Of a DNA stretch of 8,303 bases, positions 1-5,066 are shown one piece after another. The notes below the pieces were generated by a model. That model saw only the letters and a list, made by a program, of their open reading frames with translations, was not told the DNA's origin and made no database searches. Positions within the stretch are counted from its first letter, which is position 1; every line of letters starts with the position of its first letter. Made by a program: the position numbers and the translations under genes. This DNA is from an uncultured Hyphomicrobiales bacterium (GTDB taxonomy: Bacteria > Pseudomonadota > Alphaproteobacteria > Rhizobiales > Aestuariivirgaceae), in NCBI GenBank assembly GCA_903930095.1, contig CAIYXE010000449.1:1-8303 (forward strand), given 5' to 3'.

Positions 1-436
1 CGGCCTCCATCAGGGCAAGGGTGCGGGTGGTGACGCCGGCCAGCGCCCCCTTCCAGCCGGCATGGGCCGCGCCGATCACGCGGGCCTCAGGGTCGGCGAA
101 CAGCACCGGGCCGCAGTCGGCGGTGAGCACGCCGAGCGCCACCCCGGGGGCGCGCGTGACGAGGCCATCGACGCGGGGACGATCCGCATCTTGCGTCCAG
201 GGCCCCGTCACCAGAGCGGCCTCCGCGCTGTGCACCTGGTAGGCGGAGAGCAGGCAATCGGGCGCAACGCCCAGCCGCTCCGCGACGAGGGCGCGGTTCT
301 TGAGCACCGTCTCACGGTCATCGCCCGAGCCCATGCCGCAATTGAGGGAGGAGAACAGGCCTGACGAATGCCCGCCTTCCCGGGTGAAGAAGCCGTGGGT
401 CAAGCCGTCGATCCGGAGGGCGTCTGCTGCGATCAT
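1..436 (-). CDS. pgeF: Peptidoglycan editing factor PgeF (YfiH / polyphenol oxidase family), 3' end cut off by the window
   Basis: The first 145 codons are visible; the family is about 250 residues, so roughly 55% is present. The translation begins MIAADALRIDGLTHGFFTRE and carries the family's metal-site residues: His69 in QVHS, Cys108 in TADCGPVLF and His125 in AAHAGWKG. In E. coli the homologue YfiH removes muropeptide precursors carrying L-Ser instead of L-Ala, a fidelity step in peptidoglycan synthesis. Other members of this superfamily (LACC1/FAMIN) act on purine nucleosides, so the exact chemistry in this organism is inference. The start is fixed by a four-base ATGA overlap (433-436) with the stop codon of the upstream methyltransferase, which implies translational coupling and membership of the lgt operon. 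Only a weak GGA precedes the ATG, which fits coupling. No damage is visible in the part present. Confidence 0.93.
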   Translation of the reverse strand, partial: MIAADALRIDGLTHGFFTREGGHSSGLFSSLNCGMGSGDDRETVLKNRALVAERLGVAPDCLLSAYQVHSAEAALVTGPWTQDADRPRVDGLVTRAPGVALGVLTADCGPVLFADPEARVIGAAHAGWKGALAGVTTRTLALMEA

Positions 437-1488
437 GTCTGTCCAAACGGATAAGGGCACGGCATGCCGGGCGAGGTGGCAGCGAGTACCTTGAACAGGT
501 TACCCATCTGGTTCTCATCCGCAAGCCGCGCCATCTGCCGCCTCAAGGTTGAGGTGACCATCAGATCGGCACGCAGCTCCAGGCGCTGGAAGCGCTGCTC
601 GAGGCCCATGGCGAGCAGGAAGTCCCGCTGGGTCATGGGGCGAAGGATATCAGCCCCCCCCTCCGTCAGCGCACGGCCCAGCGCCTGGAAGTCGACATGC
701 GATGTCAGGTCGCATTCGCCGGGCCTTTCGGTCACATCCGCGAAGCCGTGCCTGCGCATGGCCTGCAGCGTGTCACCCGGGGCGCTGGTCAGATGCCCGT
801 AGTCGATGATGAGGGCAGCCCCGGCATGGCGCGACAGCCTCTGGCCGATCTGGCTGGCGATCACATCCCGCGCGGGGGCGAGTTCCAGAACGTCGCCGTC
901 GCGTCCCTCAGGACCGAGAACCGGGCCGGAAAGGCCGCGGGCGAGGCGCCCCTGCTCCAGCCCGATCACCCGCTCGTGCCACAGCCCGCGGCGCCGCTCG
1001 ATCTGGCGGATCGGGATCGCGTCGAAGAACTCGTTGGCAACCAGGATCATCGGGCCCTGGGGCACCTCCTTCAATGTCATGTGCCAGCTGGCACCGGGGC
1101 CCACCGCCTGGCGCTGTCTGGTCCTCAGCACCGGGCTCGTCTCGACAAGGTGCATCACGGCGGCGGCGGCCAGCGCGGGCGACACCCGGCCGATGGTTCG
1201 CAGCATGTCGGCCATCAGCGTGCCCCGGCCGGGGCCGAGCTCGACCAGGTTGACGCGGGCCGGCTCGCCCATCGCCACGAAGGCGCCCGCCGCCCAGATG
1301 CCGATGAGCTCGCCGAACACCTGGCTGACCTCAGGCGCGGTGACGAAATCGCCCTCCCGGCCCAGTGGATCACGCGTGACATAGTAGCCATGTTGCGGAT
1401 GGCCGAGGCAGAGGCCCATGTAGTGATCGAGCCGCATCGGACCGTCAGTGGCGATCAGCTCCGAGATCAGAACCTCAAGCGGGGTCAT
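433..1488 (-). CDS. Class I SAM-dependent methyltransferase, MidA / NDUFAF7 family
   Basis: A 351-residue protein, full length for the family. Visible landmarks are the N-terminal HGYY (33-36) and TAPEVSQVFGELIG (50-63), the SAM-binding motif I ELGPGRGT (83-90), NEFFDAIP (152-159), IIDYGH (227-232), GDTLQAMRRH (238-247) and DLTSHVDF (260-267). These match the family of mitochondrial NDUFAF7 (Dictyostelium MidA), which dimethylates an arginine of the complex I subunit NDUFS2 during assembly. That the bacterial protein modifies the NuoD counterpart is plausible but inferred. No signal peptide or membrane segment is seen, so it is probably cytoplasmic. The start at 1488 overlaps the 3' end of lgt by 14 bp, with a GAGG Shine-Dalgarno sequence inside the lgt coding region; its stop overlaps the pgeF start. 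The three genes therefore form one translationally coupled operon. Confidence 0.93.
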   Translation of the reverse strand: MTPLEVLISELIATDGPMRLDHYMGLCLGHPQHGYYVTRDPLGREGDFVTAPEVSQVFGELIGIWAAGAFVAMGEPARVNLVELGPGRGTLMADMLRTIGRVSPALAAAAVMHLVETSPVLRTRQRQAVGPGASWHMTLKEVPQGPMILVANEFFDAIPIRQIERRRGLWHERVIGLEQGRLARGLSGPVLGPEGRDGDVLELAPARDVIASQIGQRLSRHAGAALIIDYGHLTSAPGDTLQAMRRHGFADVTERPGECDLTSHVDFQALGRALTEGGADILRPMTQRDFLLAMGLEQRFQRLELRADLMVTSTLRRQMARLADENQMGNLFKVLAATSPGMPCPYPFGQT

Positions 1489-2311
1489 GCCGGGACCTCA
1501 GGAGAAGCCACACGCCGACAAGGCAGAGCGGCAGCGACAGGATCATGCCCATGGTGAGGAAGCCCGCGAAGGTGCCGAGGAAGGGATCAGGCTCGCGGAA
1601 GAACTCGACCAGGATGCGCGACAGGCCATAGCCCAGGGCGAAGATGCCGGACGCCCGGCCCGCGTGCTGCAGGGCGCCATGGCGGTGGGTGGCAATCCTG
1701 ACCGCGATGAAGAGGAACAATCCTTCGAGCACCGCCTCGTAGAGCTGGCTGGGGTGGCGGGGCAGCTGCAGCTGGTCCAGCGGGAAGACGAAGGCCCAGG
1801 GCAGGTCCGCGGGCCTGCCCCACAGCTCGCTGTTGATGAAATTGGCCAGCCGACCGAGCCCCAGCCCCACCGGAACCGAGGCCGCGCCGAGGTCGAGCAT
1901 GCGGTCGAGGCTGGTTCCGATGCGGCGCCCATAAAAATAGCAGACCGCCACCACGCCAAGGAAGCCGCCGTGGAACGACATGCCGCCGTCCCACATCATC
2001 AGGATCTCGTGCGGGTTGGCGAGATAATGCAGCGGCTTGTAGAACAGGACGTAGCCAAGCCTGCCCCCGAGCACGACGCCCAGCACCGACCACAGGAAAA
2101 AGTCGTCCACCTGGGGCACGCTCATCGACGGCTTCACCTGGCCCCAGAGCCGCGGGCTGGAGACCAGCCGCTTCATGTACCAGGAGGCAAACAGCAGCCC
2201 GGCAATATAGGCCAGCGCATACCAGCGCAGCGCGAAAGGCCCGATCTCGAACAGCACGGGATCAACCGGCGGAAACGGCAGGACGGCGGGAGTGGCAGCC
2301 TCGAAATTCAT
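1475..2311 (-). CDS. lgt: Prolipoprotein diacylglyceryl transferase Lgt
   Basis: A 278-residue polytopic inner-membrane enzyme that moves diacylglycerol from phosphatidylglycerol onto the lipobox cysteine of prolipoproteins, the first step of lipoprotein maturation. Sequence support: IGPFALRWYALAY (23-35, with Tyr31 in the place of the essential Tyr of E. coli Lgt), MSFHGGFLG (111-119, His114 in the HGG motif), the family signature GLGRLANFINSELWGR (151-166, including Arg154, Asn157 and Glu162) and RHPSQLYE (185-192). Several hydrophobic stretches are spread along the length, and the size is normal. It is the first gene of the lgt - methyltransferase - pgeF operon. The ATG at 2311 is the only credible in-frame start, yet no Shine-Dalgarno sequence precedes it. 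A TTGACG -35-like box lies 32 bp upstream, which would put transcription start almost on the ATG (see Findings). Confidence 0.97.
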   Translation of the reverse strand: MNFEAATPAVLPFPPVDPVLFEIGPFALRWYALAYIAGLLFASWYMKRLVSSPRLWGQVKPSMSVPQVDDFFLWSVLGVVLGGRLGYVLFYKPLHYLANPHEILMMWDGGMSFHGGFLGVVAVCYFYGRRIGTSLDRMLDLGAASVPVGLGLGRLANFINSELWGRPADLPWAFVFPLDQLQLPRHPSQLYEAVLEGLFLFIAVRIATHRHGALQHAGRASGIFALGYGLSRILVEFFREPDPFLGTFAGFLTMGMILSLPLCLVGVWLLLRSRHDPA

Positions 2312-2319
2312 CGCCGCGG

Positions 2320-2348
2320 ACAGTGGTCGCCCCCGGCCGCGGCGTCAA
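2320..2348 (-). promoter_or_regulatory. Candidate sigma-70-type promoter for the lgt operon
   Basis: On the minus strand TTGACG (2343-2348) matches the -35 consensus at 5 of 6 positions, preceded by GC to give the GCTTGAC form common in alphaproteobacteria. After exactly 17 bp comes CACTGT (2320-2325), a poor -10 box. The predicted transcription start would fall about 1-3 bases before the lgt ATG. This is the only TTGAC on that strand in the divergent gap. The weak -10 keeps confidence low. Confidence 0.4.
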
Positions 2349-2362
2349 GCCTCACGCGGCAC

Positions 2363-2392
2363 CTTGAAGTGCGGGGCCAAAGCCCATAGCTA
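2363..2392 (+). promoter_or_regulatory. Candidate promoter for ubiK, with a heat-shock (RpoH)-like match
   Basis: CTTGAA (2363-2368), then 13 bp, then GCCCAT (2382-2387) closely resembles the sigma-32 pattern CTTGAA - N13-17 - CCCCAT known from E. coli. The same bases also read as a weak housekeeping promoter: TTGAAG (2364-2369), 17 bp, TAGCTA (2387-2392). Either reading starts transcription around 2394-2399, giving a leader of about 20 nt that contains the AAAGGGG Shine-Dalgarno sequence (2403-2409). Confidence 0.4.
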
Positions 2393-2416
2393 GTGTGTCA
2401 AGAAAGGGGTCCGCAC

Positions 2417-2695
2417 ATGACCACGACACAGACGCGCTTTTTCGACGAGCTGGCCAAGCTCATGACCAATGCAGCAGGTGCTGCCCAGGGCGTGCGCCGG
2501 GAGATCGACACGCTCGTCCAGGCCCAGATGGAGCGCATCCTCAACAACATGGAACTCGTCAAGCGCGAGGAGTTCGAGGCGGTGAAGGCAATGGCCCAGA
2601 AGGCCCGCGAGGAAAACGACGCGCTGGCGGCGAGGCTTGCGGCGCTGGAAGCCAGGATTGGCGGCCAGTCAGCCTCTGACTCGCGGGCGGACTGA
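2417..2695 (+). CDS. ubiK: Ubiquinone biosynthesis accessory factor UbiK (BMFP / YqiC family)
   Basis: A 92-residue small protein. Its family (BMFP domain, formerly described as membrane-fusogenic) includes E. coli UbiK, which binds the lipid-binding protein UbiJ and helps aerobic ubiquinone synthesis. The sequence shows FFDELAKLMTNAAGAAQGVR (8-27), an amphipathic first half, VQAQMERILNNMELVKREEF (34-53), which is the most typical part of the family, and a heptad-like coiled coil at about 54-82 ending LAALEARIGG. The tail is short and polar. The start is ATG 2417, seven nt after AAAGGGG; an upstream in-frame ATG at 2393 has no ribosome site and would overlap the promoter. The gene is divergent from lgt and appears to be its own unit, since a structured 143-bp gap separates it from the next gene. 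Confidence 0.9.
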   Translation: MTTTQTRFFDELAKLMTNAAGAAQGVRREIDTLVQAQMERILNNMELVKREEFEAVKAMAQKAREENDALAARLAALEARIGGQSASDSRAD

Positions 2696-2698
2696 CTG

Positions 2699-2761
2699 AG
2701 GGTCAGCACCCGGAGGACTTCATTCCCTGTGGAGGAATCATCTGTTTCCTCTGCTGACTCT
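2699..2761 (+). other. Intergenic stem structure between ubiK and the YbjN-like gene
   Basis: An outer stem pairs 2699-2708 with 2752-2761 (ten pairs, one G-U; core GTCAGCA/TGCTGAC). An inner stem pairs GAGGAA (2732-2737) with TTCCTC (2746-2751). The two stems abut on the 3' side, leaving a 23-nt bulge on the 5' side. ATTCC (2722-2726) can pair instead with GGAAT (2734-2738), which would exclude the inner stem. No T-tract follows, so it is not a classical terminator; it could stabilise or end the ubiK transcript. The remainder of the gap to 2838 holds TTGAAG (2761-2766) as a possible -35 for the next gene, without a good -10. Confidence 0.35.
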
Positions 2762-2838
2762 TGAAGCGACTCAACGGCTTGGGCAGTTTGCTCCACATGG
2801 CAGGGCGGGTGATTCGTCAGCCAGCGGAGGAATGACCG

Positions 2839-3339
2839 ATGGCCCTGGAGGCCCTTGAAAGCGACGAGTTCTCCAACCCGCTCGACCGTGTCGAGCGGAT
2901 TGCGGAAGCCTATGAATGGGCCTTTTCCCGCACCGGATCCGGCGAAGTGACGATGCAGATCGCCGGCGGCTGGAGCGACATGACCGTGTCCCTCAACTGG
3001 CGTGACGAATTCGAGATCCTGCATGCGGCCGTGAGCCTCGAGATGAAAGTGCCCGCGGCGCGGCGCGACGAGGTGGCGAAGCTTCTCGCGCGCATCAATG
3101 AGCAGCTGCTGGTGGGACACTTCGACCTGTGGCACGCGGACGGCAGCCTGCTGTTCCGCAACAGCCTGCTGCTTTCCGGCAACGCCGAGGCCAATGATGC
3201 GCAATGCGAGGCGCTGATCCGCTTTGCCCTGGAGACCTGCGAGCGCTATTTTCCGGCCGTGCAGTTCGTCGTTTGGGCGGGCCGCAACGCCGCCGAGGCG
3301 CTGGAGGCCGCAATGATCGATACCTGGGGAGAAGCCTGA
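2839..3339 (+). CDS. YbjN domain-containing protein
   Basis: A 166-residue protein of the YbjN family (PF10722 type), which has a tRNA-import-chaperone-like fold and no settled biochemical role; E. coli YbjN has been linked to motility and stress responses. Family traits seen here are an N-terminal NPLDRVERIAEAYEW (13-27), a central beta-rich part with GGWSDMTVSLNWRDEFE (43-59), LARINEQLLVGHFDLWHADG (83-102) and an aromatic C-terminal part CERYFPAVQFVVWAG (135-149). No signal peptide or membrane helix is seen. The start is supported by GGAGGA (2826-2831) seven nt upstream. Its stop codon overlaps the proC ATG by one base (TGATG), so the two are translationally coupled, as in many alphaproteobacteria. 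The function cannot be deduced from proC, because the association may be only positional. Confidence 0.87.
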   Translation: MALEALESDEFSNPLDRVERIAEAYEWAFSRTGSGEVTMQIAGGWSDMTVSLNWRDEFEILHAAVSLEMKVPAARRDEVAKLLARINEQLLVGHFDLWHADGSLLFRNSLLLSGNAEANDAQCEALIRFALETCERYFPAVQFVVWAGRNAAEALEAAMIDTWGEA

Positions 3340-4157
3340 TGGTGAAACTGGCCGGAACGCTGGTGCTGGTGGGCGCCGGCAAGATGGGCGGCGCCATGCT
3401 GGAAGGCTGGCTCAAGGGTGGCGCGGAGGCCTCCCGCATCGTGGCGCTCGACCCCTCCCCACCACCGGAAGTGAGGGCGCTTCTCGAACGATCGGGTGTG
3501 CGGCTCAACCCTGAGGTGGGCTCCATCCATGACGCCGAAGTGGTGATCATGGCGGTGAAGCCGCAGCTGATGGAAGACGTGCTGCCAGGCGTCGTGCCGC
3601 TCAAGGCCGCAAAGCCGCTGATCCTCTCGGTGGCGGCGGGCAAGACCATCGCCTCCTTCGAGCGCCACTTCGGGGCCGATGCAGCGGTCATCCGCACCAT
3701 TCCCAACACGCCGGCGGCTGTGGGCCGCGGCATCACCGCCATGGCCGCCAACGCCAATGTGTCTCCCGCGCAACTGGCGCTTGCCCGCAGCCTTCTCGCG
3801 GCGGTGGGCGAGGTCGTCACCGTCGAGAACGAGGCGATGATCGACGCGGTGACCGCCGTGTCGGGCTCTGGCCCGGCTTATGTGTTCTATCTCACCGAAT
3901 GCCTGGCGGCAGCGGGCGAGAAGGCAGGCCTGCCGAAGGACCTGGCCATGCAGCTGGCGCGCGCCACCGTCTCAGGTGCTGGCGAGCTGATGCGGCAATC
4001 CGGCATCGAGGCGGCAACGCTGCGCCAGAACGTGACATCGCCCAAGGGCACCACCTATGCCGCGCTGCAGGTGCTGATGGCGGAGGATGGCATGCAGCCG
4101 CTCTTCGACGCCGCCATCGAGGCCGCCACGAAGCGCTCACGCGAACTGGCGAGCTGA
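3339..4157 (+). CDS. proC: Pyrroline-5-carboxylate reductase ProC
   Basis: A 272-residue cytoplasmic enzyme for the last step of proline synthesis: reduction of 1-pyrroline-5-carboxylate to L-proline with NAD(P)H. The N-terminal Rossmann fold shows the dinucleotide loop GAGKMG (12-17), followed by MAVKPQ (71-76) and IRTIPNTPAAVGRG (118-131). The C-terminal helical dimerisation and substrate domain carries VSGSGPAYVF (174-183) and the ProC signature NVTSPKGTTYAAL (231-243). The lysine in SPKGTT replaces the glycine common elsewhere, a change I recall from alphaproteobacterial members. The start is ATG 3339, seven nt after GGGGAG (3326-3331), overlapping the stop of the YbjN-like gene. An in-frame extension upstream to 3204 lies wholly inside that gene and is rejected. 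csaA follows after 3 bp. Confidence 0.97.
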   Translation: MVKLAGTLVLVGAGKMGGAMLEGWLKGGAEASRIVALDPSPPPEVRALLERSGVRLNPEVGSIHDAEVVIMAVKPQLMEDVLPGVVPLKAAKPLILSVAAGKTIASFERHFGADAAVIRTIPNTPAAVGRGITAMAANANVSPAQLALARSLLAAVGEVVTVENEAMIDAVTAVSGSGPAYVFYLTECLAAAGEKAGLPKDLAMQLARATVSGAGELMRQSGIEAATLRQNVTSPKGTTYAALQVLMAEDGMQPLFDAAIEAATKRSRELAS

Positions 4158-4160
4158 GCC

Positions 4161-4496
4161 ATGGCGATTTCCTTCGACGATTTCCAGAAGGTCGACATCC
4201 GCGTCGGCACCATCGTGGGCGTGGACCCGTTTCCCGAAGCACGCAAGCCCGCCTACAAGCTGAAGATCGACTTCGGCCCGGAGATCGGGGTGAAGAAATC
4301 ATCCGCGCAAGTGACGAAGCACTACACGCCCGACACGCTGATGGGCCGCCAGGTGGCAGCCGTCGTCAACTTCCCGCCCCGCCAGATCGGCCCCTTCATG
4401 TCAGAAGTGCTGACGCTGGGCTTCCCCGACGCCGGCGGCGAGGTGGTGCTGCTGGGCGTGGACCACAATGTGCCGAACGGCGGGCGGATGTATTAG
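4161..4496 (+). CDS. csaA: CsaA-type tRNA-binding / export-related chaperone protein
   Basis: A 111-residue protein consisting of one tRNA-binding (EMAPII-like OB-fold) domain, matching the length of Bacillus subtilis CsaA (about 110 residues). Diagnostic stretches are DFQKVDIRVGTIV (7-19), KPAYKLKIDFG (29-39), SSAQVTKHY (47-55), VVNFPPRQIGPFMSEVLTLG (68-87) and VPNGGRMY (104-111). B. subtilis CsaA was described as a chaperone interacting with SecA and preproteins; the domain itself binds tRNA in related proteins. Which activity matters here cannot be told from sequence. It begins 3 bp after the proC stop, with no strong Shine-Dalgarno sequence of its own, so it is probably translated by coupling as the last gene of the ybjN-proC-csaA unit. 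The shared operon need not mean a shared pathway with proline synthesis. Confidence 0.92.
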   Translation: MAISFDDFQKVDIRVGTIVGVDPFPEARKPAYKLKIDFGPEIGVKKSSAQVTKHYTPDTLMGRQVAAVVNFPPRQIGPFMSEVLTLGFPDAGGEVVLLGVDHNVPNGGRMY

Positions 4497-4506
4497 ACTA
4501 TTTTTT

Positions 4507-4546
4507 GCCGTCATCCCGGCGAAGGGCTTGGCAGGGACCCGATGAT
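4507..4546. repeat. Possible degenerate copy of a dispersed intergenic palindrome
   Basis: GTCATCCCGGCGAAGG (4510-4525) looks like the left half of a palindromic intergenic motif I recall from many alphaproteobacterial genomes (TCATCCCGGCGAAGGCCGGGAT). Here the right half is decayed: TCATC (4511-4515) still pairs with GATGA (4541-4545), but the middle no longer does. A six-T run (4501-4506) precedes it. Repeat status is inferred from memory; only this one copy is in the window. Confidence 0.3.
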
Positions 4547-4550
4547 TGTC

Positions 4551-4583
4551 CCCTTCTCCCGTCGCAACGCAACGGGAGAAGGG
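4551..4583. terminator. Perfect 12-bp hairpin between convergent genes; candidate bidirectional terminator or repeat
   Basis: CCCTTCTCCCGT (4551-4562) pairs perfectly with ACGGGAGAAGGG (4572-4583) around a 9-nt loop. It lies 8 bp past the stop of the minus-strand operon and 54 bp past the csaA stop, where both transcripts need to end. Neither flank has a proper T-tract (AAAATG follows on plus, GACAATC on minus), so intrinsic termination is uncertain. CCCTTCTCCC...GGGAGAAGG palindromes are also familiar as dispersed intergenic repeats. Confidence 0.45.
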
Positions 4584-4591
4584 AAAATGCG

Positions 4592-5059
4592 TCAGAGCCC
4601 GAACATCTTCCGCCAGTTGCCCATCGCCAGCAGCCACGGGTTTTCGGAGGCTGGGCCCTGGCCCCAGATGTCCATGGGGGGCTTCATGCCGAAGATCTTC
4701 TCGTAGGAGTCGAGTGTGGCCTTCCAGGCCTCTGCCATGGAGCTGAGGCTCTTGGCGTCCACGCCCTGCGCCAGGGGGCGTTCGCCGATCATCTGGCCGA
4801 GCTGCTCCCAGTAGTTCTGGGCGTTCTGCAGGTGCATCATCCAGACATCGTTGATGGGGCCGGGCGGGATCACCTGGTGGCCCGCGCGCATCGCGAGGAA
4901 CAGGAACTTGCGGTATTCCTCGATGACGCGCTTAGCCATCTCGGCATTCTGCCCCGTCTGCGTCTGCATCATCTCCATGAGGGGGGCAAAGGCCTGCAAG
5001 CCCTCTGCGTTCATCATGTTGAGCTTCAGCCAGAGCGGGTCGAGGCGGTAATCCATCAT
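4592..5059 (-). CDS. Uncharacterised methionine-rich protein with a GRDP-like motif
   Basis: A 155-residue protein I cannot assign to a named function. It is unusually rich in methionine (17) and tryptophan (7). The middle, EEYRKFLFLAMRAGHQVIPP (47-66) followed by INDVWMMHLQNAQNYWEQ (69-86), resembles the block around VDxVWHxHLxxTxxYW found in glycine-rich-domain (GRDP, DUF1399-like) proteins, although the usual WH is WM here. The C-terminal third is Trp/Pro/Gly-rich and ends GNWRKMFGL. No signal peptide or membrane helix is apparent. Two adjacent ATGs (5059 and 5056) are possible starts; CGGAA (5062-5066) precedes them. An open frame extends upstream to 5275, but only inside the kinase gene. 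It begins 7 bp after the kinase stop, so it is probably the last gene of the regulator operon. The GRDP link is weak recall-based similarity, not a confirmed domain hit. Confidence 0.75.
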   Translation of the reverse strand: MMDYRLDPLWLKLNMMNAEGLQAFAPLMEMMQTQTGQNAEMAKRVIEEYRKFLFLAMRAGHQVIPPGPINDVWMMHLQNAQNYWEQLGQMIGERPLAQGVDAKSLSSMAEAWKATLDSYEKIFGMKPPMDIWGQGPASENPWLLAMGNWRKMFGL

Positions 5060-5066
5060 GATTCCG

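Noticed and set aside
697..2389. Two long plus-strand frames (697-1557 and 1448-2389)
   Set aside because: They are antisense to the methyltransferase and lgt genes, have no recognisable domain and lack ribosome sites.
2729..2764. Possible 11-codon leader peptide (GTG start, five serines) before the YbjN-like gene
   Set aside because: The ribosome site is 11 nt away, the start is GTG, the codons do not match any regulated amino acid and it overlaps the stem structure; too short to support.
2398..3820. Minus-strand frames opposite ubiK, the YbjN-like gene and proC
   Set aside because: Ser/Arg/Ala-rich shadows of genes identified on the other strand.
4501..4506. Six-T run just after the csaA stop as an intrinsic terminator
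   Set aside because: No adequate stem lies immediately upstream; only GCC/GGC at 4473-4481 could pair, and it is too short and too distant.
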